Shown: positions 11,945-22,235 of the stretch, piece by piece
Numbering within the stretch: position 1 is the stretch's first letter
Layout: the number at the start of each line of letters is the position of its first letter
NCBI RefSeq assembly: GCF_004337985.1
Contig: NW_021940921.1
Location: 1,610,118 to 1,674,117, forward strand
Direction: 5' to 3'
DNA length: 64,000 bases
From: Pyricularia pennisetigena
Lineage: Eukaryota > Ascomycota > Sordariomycetes > Magnaporthales > Pyriculariaceae
Notes under the pieces: generated by a model
The model's database searches: none
Told to the model about the DNA's origin: nothing
What the model saw: only the letters and a program-made list of their open reading frames with translations
Made by a program: the position numbers and the translations under genes

Positions 11945-12994
11945 CCCACCAGCCGCCTCGTTGCGAAAGGCTGCAGTAGTATGCGTCCTGTCGTCGGTAT
12001 CATACGCAGCGGAGGCGTGGTACGACCCAAGGAAAAGACAAAAAGGCCTGCTAATGGCGGTTAACCGTCCGTTGGTACACGCGGCTAGGGCCGTCCTCCC
12101 GGTCTGGAAAACCGCCCCAACAGCCTCCATCCTCAGAGATGCCAGGTTACCGTCAGCAAAGGTCGCTATGGAACACCACCGGCTAAAATACGCATTTCGA
12201 TTACGGTTGGCGGACAAACTGCATCCATTATACAGGCGACAGTTTAGACATTTAGTGGAACGGGGCCGCAATGCCGGTCATCCCCAACCACGGGCTTCGA
12301 AACTGCTCGACGCCGAAATGGTATTTCCGCCGCTAATTCCCACTCCACTGTCACCACCCCGGTACACCCCCGGATCCCGCAAAGACCCAACAGGGGGCAA
12401 AAGCAAAAGGGAGGCAGCCAAGGATTTCCAAAGGTGGGCAAAACAGCTCGGGCCTAACGATATACAAGTGTTTAGCGACGGCTCCGAACAGTTTGATCAA
12501 AACCAAGCACCTGGTGGGATACGGGTTTATTGTATATCGCAAAGGCGAGATAACGGCCCAAGGTTCAGCAGCTTTGGGCGGGCCATGCCACGTTTTTGAC
12601 GCCGAAACGGTCGGGGCACTGCGCGGCCTCGAGGCAGCCGACGCGAACCCAGGAGACACAATATGGGTGTGTGTGGATAGCGCCTCCGTTATTTGGGGCC
12701 TGAGAGGATCCGCGTCACTGTCCTCGCAATGGGCCTATATCCGATTCCACGAACTCGTGGAGGAGCTGAAAGACACAGGCGTCAGCGTCCGTATACGATG
12801 GTACCCGGGGCATGAAGGAATCGAAGGGAACGAGAAAGCAGACCGCCTAGCGGACGAAGGCGCGAAAGGACCCGCGGACACCGACCCCCGCACGCAAGGC
12901 GCGACCGTCAGCGGTATCCGATCCGAGCTTCGGAAGGCAGCCCGAGAGGCCAGCGCGCGATGTTGGCAGGCCAGGAAGACGTCAGATGCATACG

Positions 12995-13455
12995 TGTTAC
13001 GATCAAGGTATTGGGTAACCTGTTCTTATGGTAAAGTACAGTGGGTTGAAGCAACTGAGCGTCTGACTGGGTAACTGGGGTTCTCAATGACTGGGGGTGA
13101 AGTTATGATCGTTCTCAAGTATTGAGGTTAACTAGAGTTTGATTGCTGCTAAGCAATCCTAGAGTCGAATCTATCTACATGGTAATGAGCGTGTCTTATA
13201 TATCCAAGTGATCGCTCTTGTGTAAGTGATCATGATCACTCTGGGATGATCATGACTGGGGTTGATCACCTTCTTGGCAGTGATCGTGGTCACTCTCGCC
13301 CAGTGATCGGGTTAGGGTTACTTATCTTATTGTCACGTGACCTCGTGTTCCCTTCCTCTTGCTCTTGGTCCGTGATTCTTGGTGGCTCTGGTTTGGGTTC
13401 CCGACACTTCCCCCATTCTTGCCTAATCGTGTCGGTGCCAACCCTGGTCGTAACA
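12995..13455 (-). repeat. Solo LTR (461 bp) inside LINE ORF2
   Basis: Begins TGTTACGATC and ends GGTCGTAACA on the plus strand, flanked by a perfect 5-bp duplication ATACG (12990-12994 and 13456-13460). It is the reverse complement of the family seen at 50560-51017. It is rich in GTGATC/GATCAC words and carries a GGGTTAGGGTTAC segment. This is a second LTR family, unlike the chromovirus. Confidence 0.92.
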
Positions 13456-14097
13456 ATACGACCGGTGGCAATTGAATACAACCCAACGAAGGAACCAAAC
13501 GAACTCGGGCTACCCCGGCGGATTTTGGGGCATTACCTAGCTATGCGGACAGGACACGGGGATTTTCGAGGTTACCACGACCGGTTTGCCCACCAGGGCG
13601 CAAAAACGCAATGCGCTTGGTGCGACAACTCCACGGCACCAGACCATTTGGTCCACTGCCCAAACAGTGTCAAACTATGGAAAAAGTGGCCCAACGGCCC
13701 GACTCAGCGGCCAAACACGCAGACCAGACAAGAGTACCTATACAAGACATTGGGGAACCCGCGGGCCTTCAAGGAGTTCGCAGCCATTACTGGCCATTCA
13801 GCCCTCCCTCCGCGCTAAAAGCGCACCGAACCGGCCCTAGTGGACACCCCCGCGCGCAACGGTGCGCACGGACAGACGGCGGAAGGCGGCGCAGGCTGGT
13901 CATACCTCTGCAGGAATATAAGTTGCAGGGCCGCAGCAGGCACCCAGCCCTACATCGCCGCGGGCCCGGCCCGTGTCGATCGATCCGCTATATAGACTTA
14001 TGTAGACTTAGATAGCGCGCCGTGATGCTCCACGTGCGGCTGCATGCGCGGAGAACCGGCGTTGCCGGCGCTCCGCGCGGCCCGGCGTTAATAGACA

Positions 14098-14124
14098 CTA
14101 CTACTACTACTACTACTACTACTA
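14098..14124 (+). repeat. (ACT)n tract at the LINE 3' end
   Basis: About eight tandem ACT/CTA triplets directly after the GC-rich 3' region of the LINE and before AT-rich flank. Simple-repeat tails of this kind are common at LINE 3' ends, so I take it as the element boundary. Confidence 0.7.
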
Positions 14125-16029
14125 AAAGCCAATAGGAATGAGTCCGTCATAAAACGCACTGTTCAGAAAAGCTAGCATCAACTTCAATCTCGACTCTTTC
14201 TGGCGAACCATGGTAAATAAAAGCAACCACCAACGACCTAATCTGACATTTCTCCGCGGGAAAGGTGCGTTATTCGACGGGCTCATTACTATTGGCCTGC
14301 ATCGCATTGAGTGGCATTCCATTAGTAGGGGAATGCATCATAAGGTTTGGAGGCTGTGAGAGGCTTGCAGTGAAGAAATATGAAGCACGATGGTCAGGCC
14401 AGAACAATCTGCGGAAGACTCGGATCCAGGGTTGCCGGGCAGCCAGAAGCAGGAACAAACCGCTACTGACTGCGACTGTGCTGTAAGCAATACATCAACT
14501 TGCAGGCTGGTGCGGTCTACTTGACCTCTTCTGGGATAAAGATATACATACAATCGACTCTATGGGTTGCTTTAAGTATGATTTTTTCACAATATTATTG
14601 CAACTGATTTATACATAGTTATACAACACCAAAATCAAATTGTATTTGCTTCTGGGTAAAAATTTCGGGTGGCAGATAGCATTTTGATTCTGTTACTGAC
14701 GCAGGGTGTCAGGCGGCAAAAGAGCAACTTGACTCAGAAAATTGTTAAATAAGCCTCGGTGTACAGCCTCCGTGTGTCGCCAAACTGGAACATCGATATT
14801 AGTATCAGTAAGGGATTACAGGCGCCCCATGCACCGCAACCAAAAAGGACGCCCGTAATGCGCCAGACGGTTTCACGCCTAACCTAAGTCACCAAACCCA
14901 CTAGACGACACATATGATCACCATACAGAACTCAGGGAATTGATGAGCGACGGGGTAATAAAGTAAGAACTTTTCGAAGTTCTCTGAAGCTCTAATATTA
15001 TTGGCCGCAGCACACATCATCCCGCAGCTGACCTCTCCGGCAATTTACCGACGTTCGATGCTACTCAAAAATCGAGAAGGGTAGAACACCATCCTCTACT
15101 GGTATGTGGCGGCTTTGGAGGCTTTAGCTGTGAGGGTAAGTCTAGAACTGTCTTTCAGAATGCCTGCAAAAGCAGGTTTGCATGCGAGATACTTTGGGAA
15201 TGGTGCCTCAATCCATTGTCTGAGACCAATAGTTACATACGTAGTCATGACAGATAGTGGCAGGGGTTGATATATGTCCACATTTATTTCTCTTGGTTAA
15301 CCTTGAGCCTTACATGCGCTTGTATCTCTTGCAACGAACCGTTCGATGGCAATTGTGAGCTCGGTTCCACCAGCCCAGGATGCCACATCAATAAGCAGGA
15401 TGCGGTTCACGATGGGCTACAGCTCCAAGGGAAGCTGAATGCTACGCTGAGTACAAGCTTCATGGAACTGGCCATTTCTTATTTCTTGTTCTACACTTGT
15501 TATCTGGTCTTTCGTTGAGCAGATGGCCGTGGTGTTCTATGCTAGCTCACCAGCGCTACGGCAGTTTCTGAGTCCCTTCTCAGCAAACAAAGTCAAAAGT
15601 TCGAGCTTGCCCAGGTAGCATAACAGCCACTCGGGACGTGGTTGTCAAGCATGAGCCAAAGGCTGGCCATCGGGACACGAACACAGGCCAGGACATATGG
15701 TGGCATTGGATTGCAATTGGTGCTAGAGATATATGAGGTTCCCCTGCAGCGGCTGGTTGAATGTCAAAGGACCAAGACGGATGGGTTTACTTTGTATGCT
15801 GGAGCTCAAGTTTGCGCTAGGGTTCAGTCTTCTAAACAAATCCCAAGGCGACGTTTATTCCAACCCACGATATCCGACATTGATGCCGATGGCAGTGTGA
15901 ATTGAACTTGGCAAGAGGCGATAACCTACAGTTTGGTGCTGGGACCTGTGCGGCGAGCGACTTTGACACACCCACGACCAACTCAGGCCAGGCCAGGCCA
16001 GGCTTTCAAGAAACGAGCGTCATGGATTT
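14125..16029. other. Stretch without a supportable gene
   Basis: Several short open frames exist (minus 15096-15281; plus 15267-15518 and 15642-15905). The minus one has a protein-like composition, but I recognise none and saw no joining splice sites. Possibly remnants of genes that once flanked the MFS transporter. Confidence 0.35.
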
Positions 16030-17903
16030 TTAGACCACGGCAGATCGAGAATTGGTTCTGATTCTTGCTCGGCCAGTAAGGCGGATAGCCCAACCCGCAG
16101 CAAAAACACTCAGCATGATGATTGCCCCATTTGCAACTGCAACGGAGAACGTTCCTGCAATCGCCTTAGTAATCACCTCGGCTACTTGATTTACCAAAGA
16201 AAGATTTCCTTCCAGGCTAGGATGCCTGAAACCCGCAAGCATGCTCCAGATTTCGTCACCTGTGATGTCGTCTTCCCCACCACTGAGCATCGCGTCGCTG
16301 AGGTATCTAAAGCCAAGATTCTGATATATGCAAGCGCAGACTGAGGTAGCAAGGGAGATGACGCCGAAATGCAGCGTGGCGAATAGGGTAGCATAGCTGT
16401 TTGCTCGCTCAACACTCTTCTGATCCTGGTCCTGTAGTAGGATGGCTGTCTGCCGGAACACTAGCCCTACTCCTCCCCCAGATATGGCGAGTATGCCCAT
16501 GACGATGCCGGCAGATCGATATGGATCTGCAGAAATTTGCAGGACTGATGCAACGAGAATAAGCCCGCCGCCGAGCACATTGAGACCAGGATCAACCTTG
16601 GCTCTCTTGAACAGTGTTTCGTGGAGTATCCTCGTGAAAAGCAACGATCCGACGTACGGCAGAAGATGTGCAGCAGCTGTGGCGAGGGTGGACCCTTGAG
16701 CAAGTAAAAACACAAGCGGCGCGTATTGCAGGTTGACCGTGTAGGAGGCAGAGGCCATGCTAGTAACGGTAAAAGCCAGAACATGCTCAATACCGATTGC
16801 TCCAAAAACAATGATGCGAGATGCAGGAGTGGTGCCGATGCAGCGGAGCTGCTGTGTTGCATAGGCAATCAAGAGAAAGCCGGTAAGCACCCAAGCGACG
16901 TCGGCAGAAGTTGAGCCCCAGGTCCAGCGATGACCCGAGAAGACTAGACATGCATGAAGCATCATGACTGAGCCGCAATGTAAAATCCAACCCAGCCAGT
17001 CGGTTTCTACCAACCAGGACTGCTGTCTGGGGTTCCCTGCGATTCCGCTTGCAGTTTGGCGTCTTAGGTGCAATGGGGGAAGGAAGAAGTAGTATCCGAT
17101 CCATAGGAAAAGCACTATCGGTATGTTTACAAAAAAGGCCTTTCAAGGTTAGCTTGGGTGAACTTCCGCACTCCCGTCCTGCGTTTTCGCGCTGCGAGCA
17201 AGGCCTGAACTTACCCACCGCCACGTAGCCGTGTAGCTGTCTGCGAATGCACCGGCAATAACCGGACCGAGAAATAGACCAAGCACGAAGCAGATATCTA
17301 TGACAGCCCTTGTGCTGAGTGTATTATCCGGACGAGCATATACAATGCCGTAAAGGAGGAGTCTGCCCGCGAGGAAGTTAGATGGAGGCCATGTACAGTA
17401 GCTCGGAGACGACGAGATCTCACCCGTGGTAGACTCCTGCTCCTCCCGCCCCGCTGATTGCTCGCCCCAGGATGACGGCATTCATGTCTTTAGCGGTGCC
17501 AGACACAACCACGCCTACAACAAACACGATGCTGTGAATGTAAAACTGCAGCTTCAAGTCTGCCAGCAGAGACAAGCGCCTACAAAGCGGCATGATGCAC
17601 ACTGCGACGGCCGGGTATGCAAGAACGACCCAAGCGAGCAAGTCATCCCGACCAAGGACGCTGAAGATTCGAGTCTGAGCGTTCGATGTGTTGCTTACGT
17701 TGTATCCTGAGTTGGACACAGTCAGAACTGAGGACCCTTCACATTCTGCAGCTAAACATACCTAGAAGCATGCTACTTAGTCCACAGCACAGCTTGAACA
17801 TGAATGATCTCCAGGATAAGCATTTTTCTTTCTCGTTGAGCCTGTAAGAATTGATATCATCCGATTTTACCGAAGACGGAAAGTCCCTGTCTTTGGGTTC
17901 CAT
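16030..17903 (-). CDS. MFS transporter, DHA2 (14-TM) drug-efflux type
   Basis: Four exons: 17903-17762, 17706-17424, 17362-17215, 17139-16030. Introns of 55, 61 and 75 nt have GT donors (GTATGT, GTGAGA, GTAAGT), CTGAC or CTAAC branch sites and AG acceptors. Coding length is 1683 nt (560 aa) with no internal stop, so the gene looks intact. After a polar N-terminus of about 40 residues come many hydrophobic helices; GRAISGAGGAGV matches the conserved signature of the 14-helix family, and ATWRW-AFFVNIP is the typical loop-helix junction. A long C-terminal half with PQQSW-like loop and closing TM helices follows. Expected at the plasma membrane as a proton-coupled exporter of toxic or secondary metabolites. 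Substrate unknown. Its upstream region is shared with the N-acetyltransferase at 32057. Confidence 0.88.
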
Positions 17904-17946
17904 AGTTGCTATTATCACAGGGTTTCTCAATACGAAAAAGCAGTGA

Positions 17947-18114
17947 TAGCTACCAAAGAGAAGATCAGTTTCCCCTAGTAGCGTTCTAGTTAGATTTTAT
18001 AAAAGGATAATCCAAAACAGGCTGTTCAATGCCACGAACGAGCAGCAGATCAGAAATCCACTCACCTGTTATCTCAGAGCTAGTCTTAAGCCGCATCTTG
18101 CTTATTGCTCAGAT
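17947..18114 (-). promoter_or_regulatory. Upstream block shared with the N-acetyltransferase gene
   Basis: Starts 44 bp upstream of the MFS start codon. It aligns with 32101-32257, which starts 44 bp upstream of the N-acetyltransferase start. Near-identical cores, in the same order: TAGCTACCAAA; TCCAAAACA followed by CTGTTCAAT and CCACGAA and AGCAGCAGAT; and CCGCATCTTGCTTATT. Between cores the two differ by substitutions and small gaps. On the gene's own strand a TTTTATAAAA (plus 17994-18003) could serve as a TATA box. Confidence 0.7.
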
Positions 18115-18130
18115 TTTCTACTCGAATCAG

Positions 18131-19201
18131 CAGCTATGGGCTGAAAAAGGGCTCCATAAGCCCCTATCTATGAATTCCTTTATATAACAGGCTCATATAA
18201 TCAGGAGCGGACATGTCAGACCGATGAACGGAAAGTATGTTCCTCCTATAACACATAAGACAATGGAGGAAAGACTGAGAGCATGCACACAAGCCGCACG
18301 TACCGAGCTGACTGTGAAAAACGTCCTGCAAGTATATATTTTACTTAGAATAATATCCTCAGCTCTGCACCTTCTCCTAGTACTTGTCCAAACGTTAGAG
18401 CTAGCTATCAGGCTACCTTTGCTTGGCTTTTTGGCCATCACTTTTTTTTCCAGACCTGTCACAACATGGCAGGAGATCTATGATGCATTTCCACACGCAG
18501 AAGTTTCCAAACTTCTGGTTTATACAGGAGGTGTCAAAGAACTGTTACAGAAACTGAAGAATCGGAGATTCGATATAGCGAAAATTCGGTAGCGATCGAG
18601 TAATGGTTTCTTTAGCCGATGCCGTATCAGATCCAACCGGCAGGTACTGAACAATTTTGTTTCTAGATCTCCAATCGGCGAATATACAAATTCGACCAAT
18701 AAATTTTGTGTATTTAGCTCACAACTGTGACTTAGACTGCTAGTGAGATTTACGCCTGTCTTGTGTTGCTTGATAGGAGGGCTTGCGCCAGCTGCGCTCA
18801 GATCCCATTGCATGGCTCCTTAGGCGAGAGCTCAGGAGCAGCGGCTTCGCAGGGCTTGAAGCAAAACGCCGGCATTTCAGTAGAATGATGCATTGGATTC
18901 GTGCTCCTATAGGCTGACCATGGATTGCCCACCATGATCCCAACGAGGCAAGACTCGAAGCTTCTGATCCTCGCAGTAGATTCGGCCACTCGCAGAGTTG
19001 GATTGATCTACACTTCTATTGCTAATGTCACTGTTTAAAGCATTCAAAGTTCCAATCTCCAAGTCAAGACTACCGGACCCAACTGTGACCAGGCTCTAAT
19101 TCAGTTAGTTACGGTAAAGAAGCGTAATCTCTGATCCTATCTAACAAACAGAAGAAAGGCCGAGTACAGACGCACTTGACTATGAAACACTGGATGCTTG
19201 G
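18131..19201. other. Stretch without a confirmed gene
   Basis: A plus-strand open frame at 18224-18592 (122 codons, ATG start) has two hydrophobic segments and a Lys/Arg-rich end, but it has no family resemblance I know. The rest is broken in every frame. It may hold decayed coding sequence. Confidence 0.3.
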
Positions 19202-19633
19202 CTAGCCCCTAAGGCCATTACGAATATTATCGTATCTACTTTGGAGGTAGCTCAGCCAGTTCTGCGAGCGGTCAAGCGATCTCAGCTTGTTGGCACTGGC
19301 AAGGGTAAGGCTTTTATCGTCAGTACGATCTGCTGAAATTTCCCAGAACATGCTGCCGCCAAGCGCCTTGGCCTTAATGTATTCGACCTTCTGAATAACG
19401 CTTTCCGATGTGTCATACGTCAAAAATTCCTTTGTTGGAGTATTGTAGCTGAAAGAAGCACCAATTCTGGCGTCGTATATCTCCACAGCACCCGACCGTG
19501 GCAACGCTTTGTAGTCCCAAACACCGGGTTCCCAGGATCCATTGCCGATCCCCGAAAAGGGTCTACCCGGCCCCGTTGTGTTTTGGAAAGTCCGGCCATA
19601 AAGGGGAATGCCCAGTACAAGATTTTCAGGCGG
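19202..19633 (-). pseudogene. Glycoside hydrolase family 18 chitinase, C-terminal fragment
   Basis: One frame runs from about 19633 to the stop at 19202 (about 143 codons). It contains LVLGIPLYGRTF, then GSWEPGVWDYKALP, YDTSESVIQKVEYIKAKALGG and SMFWEISAD, the last three beta-strand/loop blocks of fungal GH18 chitinases. The SMFWE tryptophan lines the chitin-binding cleft. The catalytic DxxDxDxE motif would lie upstream, where TGA and TAA stops precede the frame and no coding sequence is found. The gene is therefore 5'-truncated and inactive. Confidence 0.8.
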
Positions 19634-19969
19634 GACATCACATTACTCTCAAGCTGCCCAATAGACGACTTTGTAGTAAGCTGGCTTTCACAGACTATAT
19701 CCTTATTGATCACATTCCTAGACTAAAATGGCAAGCAAAGACCTTACCAGAGCTCTATGATTGATTATTTGGGAGAGACTGTCCCAGAGCCAGTGCTGCG
19801 GGAGAAGGCGTGCTATCATTTCAGTTCTACAAAACCAAGTGCATGAGGCTGCAAGTAGAATGGTTGTAGCTGCTTACTCGCGAAATGAAATATAGTGTTA
19901 AGCGTTCACGCGACCTCTATCAATTTTTGAGGGGAATGTTCATATGTACGTATTTTTACTGGTCAAAGC
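19634..19969. other. Gene-free stretch
   Basis: I see nothing supportable between the chitinase fragment and the LTR fragment. Confidence 0.4.
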
Positions 19970-20202
19970 AAGGTTCTTGATCTCAAAGACTCCTCAGAGT
20001 CTTCGGAGATCAGGTTGTGATCTCTGAGATCACCCCTTGTCTGTTCAAGATCAACTGTCTCGGCAGTCACGTGCTGCCACGTGGCTTTGTCCTTATGTAA
20101 TCCTGGCTCAGCCCGTCGGTGATTCTTCTGGGCGAGTGTCGTCAAGAGGGGCATGACCCCACCTGGCCTCCCTGGTACCAGCCCAACCATCTGCTCGTAA
20201 CG
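19970..20202 (-). repeat. Truncated LTR of the TGTTACGA family
   Basis: Reverse complement matches the first half of the LTR at 50560: the CAGATGGTTGGG start, GGTACCAGGGAGGCCAGGTG, the GACGACACTCGCCCAGAAG segment, and GATCTCCGAAGACTCTGAGG near its inner end. The outer end reads CGTTACGA (one change from TGTTACGA) at 20202. The inner half is missing. The minus-strand open frame continuing to 20352 may be a scrap of the internal region. Confidence 0.8.
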
Positions 20203-20713
20203 AACGGGATCGAATCCGGGCGGAAGCAGTTCAAACAAACGTGGAGGATTTTCCTGGAGGGCTTGATTCCTCGCATGTATGTGATTGTGTTGTTGCAGGG
20301 GGTGTACTGACTTGATGAACTTTCGCTGCAGACTGGCATATGAGTCGGACAAAGGGAGCTCAACAGTGCGGTCTCGACGGCTGTTATGGCTTATTCCATG
20401 AAGTGATTTATTTCCAGAAAGTGTCCATAACTCAGAAGTGGGACTTGACTACAGTTGAAAGCAAGCCCATCTTTCTCCTGTCAATACATATTGGTTTTCT
20501 GTATCTGCTCCATATAGTGCCGATTGAGCCTGGGTACCCACTGCGTATGCATTCGACGACCCTAAGGGCTCTATCCTATAAGTCAAGCCGAAGTAATATA
20601 CTGCTTGCACTGTTGCAGTGAATATCTACATAAGCAGCGAAATAGGAGTCACCATCACTTCGAGATAATAAAGAAGATGTTTGATTATAGCCAAAAGTGA
20701 ATGTTTGTTCTGG
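20203..20713. other. Stretch without a supportable gene
   Basis: The first 150 bases may belong to the truncated LTR element on their left. No gene is recognised. Confidence 0.3.
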
Positions 20714-20829
20714 GGCCAAACCTGGATCTTCCCCATGTTAACAAGTAGACACAAGTATCACTCGGCCACCCCCACATTTCAAAGACTGAATTTCGGTACT
20801 GCAAGCCAAGACGTAGTTGCTCCAAACTG
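20714..20829 (-). repeat. Copy of a dispersed ~115-bp repeat
   Basis: In reverse complement it starts ACAGTTTGGAGCAA, continues CTTGCAGTAC...AAATTCAGTCTTTGAAATGTGG, and ends AGGTTTGGCCCC. It aligns over its length with 42790-42910 (minus) and in part with 33402-33467 and 56950-56988 (plus). No coding capacity. Confidence 0.6.
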
Positions 20830-21005
20830 TCTACCAGCCGATGCAAAGTTCAGAGATTAAGGCGTACCTGCGTCTGAAACTGTTCTTGAAGAACCAATTC
20901 TACCAGTGTCCTGGACCAATTTATCGTGTCCTAGGCCAATGGATCTGTCATACGCTTCCTCATTCACCTAGCCCGACGCCGTATTAGTAAAATTTCCCAG
21001 ACATG

Positions 21006-21332
21006 AGTTGAAGTAACTGAACGTCTGACTGGCAGGTAACTGGGGTTTTCATTGAGTGGGAAGAATTTCTGATGGAACTCAAGCATTGCTGTTAACCAAA
21101 GGTTGATTGCTGGTAGGCAATCCTGGAAAGAAATGTATCTACATGGTAATGAGCGTTGCTTGTAACCTATTTCCTAAGTGTAGTGATTGTGATCTCCTGA
21201 TCCAAATGATCCCTGTTCTTGGCGTCTTACAAGGTTTTGATTCCTTCCCTATATAATTTTGGGTTCTGTCGGGATATCTTTCTTGGGCAAGTGTAGAACG
21301 ACTCTGTCTGGTCTCCCTGGTACCGGTTATAA
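21006..21332 (-). repeat. Diverged, shortened LTR of the TGTTACGA family
   Basis: Plus-strand blocks match the LTR at 12995-13455 in order: GTTGAAG.AACTGA.CGTCTGACTGG, GGTAACTGGGGTT, TTGATTGCTG.TA.GCAATCCT and ATCTACATGGTAATGAGCGT. CTCCCTGGTACC appears near the far end. It is much more diverged than the solo LTRs and has lost clear ends. Confidence 0.7.
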
Positions 21333-21871
21333 CGCCTGTTTTGACGCACCCAAACTCAACTAGCACGGGCCACTACTTGTGGCAAAAGGGACAACGGTAT
21401 GTGAGGTTTCCATCAATTGTTTCCAGTGTTGTGTGCGGTTGTATTAATATGTGCTTTGTTACAATTGGTAAGCTTCTCATGTATACAGTCGTGCAGTATT
21501 TAATGGTTTTTGCTGACGTTGGTAAGGGTGTGGAAGACATTGAAAAAGAACCGTTGCTATGGGCTGCGATGCTAAGTGAGCAGCTTCTCAAAATTTTAGC
21601 TCACATGGCGTATGTATTCCAACGTTAGACATACCTAAAGCAGGGCGCCGTGCTAGGTGGCCTGGCATTGCAAGGCTCCAGGTGACGTACGCTTTCTACT
21701 ACTGTCAGCCACAGACAAAGGAGGTAAAACTGCATTTCAAGAGCTTAAAGGAGCAAATTGAGTGAGCTGTGCTGGAAGAGTGTGCTTTCTAACTTATTTA
21801 CACAAAGCTTTGTCAAAAGCAGTTTGGAATATCGGTAAAGACAATATATCACGTTCGATGGAGGCCGCTTC
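21333..21871. other. Gene-free stretch
   Basis: Only short open frames on both strands (for example plus 21341-21628), none family-like. The chromovirus begins at its right edge. Confidence 0.35.
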
Positions 21872-22064
21872 TGTGACATTTAGAACATGAGATGACCAGA
21901 CCCTAACCCTGACCCCTGACCAACGACTCACCAGGGTGATACCTTTATCTACGTCGCGTCAAGCTTAGAACTTTGTTTGTTTCCTTTCCTCTGCTCAGAG
22001 TAGAATCTTCGTCGATAGATGCCAATAGACTAGCTTCCGTGCTATGCTTACCCTGGCCGTGACA
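21872..22064 (+). repeat. Chromovirus 5' LTR
   Basis: TGTGACATTT...GGCCGTGACA, 193 bp. Contains CCCTAACCCTGACCCCTGACC near the start and AGAGTAGAAT at 21997-22006, which is the probable 5' end of the transcript because it pairs with the primer site just after the LTR. Confidence 0.92.
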
Positions 22065-22077
22065 CAATTCTACTCTC
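22065..22077 (+). other. Putative self-priming primer-binding site
   Basis: ATTCTACTCT at 22067-22076, three bases after the LTR, is the exact reverse complement of AGAGTAGAAT at 21997-22006 inside the LTR. Tf1 and relatives prime minus-strand synthesis by folding the transcript's own 5' end on to such a site instead of using a tRNA. The usual tRNA-type TGG start is absent. The mechanism here is inferred. Confidence 0.65.
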
Positions 22078-22235
22078 AAAAGAATCGCTGGCCTAGCGAT
22101 TAACAAATAAGGCGCAACAACCTATCTTTACGCCGCTGGCGAGCGACGAAAATAAATCCGCACCCGACAGACCCGACCCGACCGGAGTTCGACAGGAACT
22201 TCAATTCCAGTCCCCGACCACGACCGATCCGACCT

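Larger units (their letters stand above)
9442..13818 (+). pseudogene. LINE ORF2 (endonuclease, reverse transcriptase, RNase H), disrupted
   Basis: Sense sequence begins in frame near 9380. The endonuclease has the NIQEP glutamate and a SDHQTL motif, but the usual G-D-F-N motif reads GRYFNL, so this domain looks catalytically dead. TAA at 10471-10473 stops the frame, which continues unchanged to 11737 with the reverse transcriptase (TSDVQGAFD, GTPQGSPASP, FAYADDI). A solo LTR follows. Removing it plus one 5-bp duplication restores the frame exactly. RNase H comes next (FSDGSE, DAETVGALRGLEA, WYPGHEGIEGNEKADRLADE), with one frameshift near 12490-12520. After the second LTR the C-terminal knuckle CAWCDNSTAPDHLVHC ends the ORF at 13818, again after a small shift near 13470. 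Confidence 0.82.
7704..14124 (+). mobile_element. Decayed Tad1-like LINE retrotransposon with two nested solo LTRs
   Basis: Layout: ORF1 (gag-like, zinc knuckles), ORF2 (endonuclease, reverse transcriptase, RNase H, C-terminal zinc knuckle), then a GC-rich 3' region ending in an (ACT)n tract at 14098-14124. This order, with RNase H after the RT, is that of the fungal Tad1 clade. The element is clearly richer in GC than its flanks. It is interrupted by solo LTRs at 11738-11944 and 12995-13455, carries a nonsense codon at 10471 and several frameshifts, and is therefore inactive. The 5' boundary is uncertain: candidate ATGs are at 7704, 7739 and 7891 in three different frames. I could not find a target-site duplication. 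Confidence 0.85.

Noticed and set aside
17364..17423. Apparent stop and frameshift in the MFS gene
   Set aside because: The TGA lies inside a well-formed 61-nt intron (GTGAGA, ATCTAAC, GGCAG); splicing gives continuous MFS sequence in phase.
17947..18114. The shared MFS/NAT upstream block as an ordinary MITE
   Set aside because: No inverted ends or target duplications are visible, and both copies begin at the same distance from a start codon; kept as regulatory candidate, though a repeat is not excluded.
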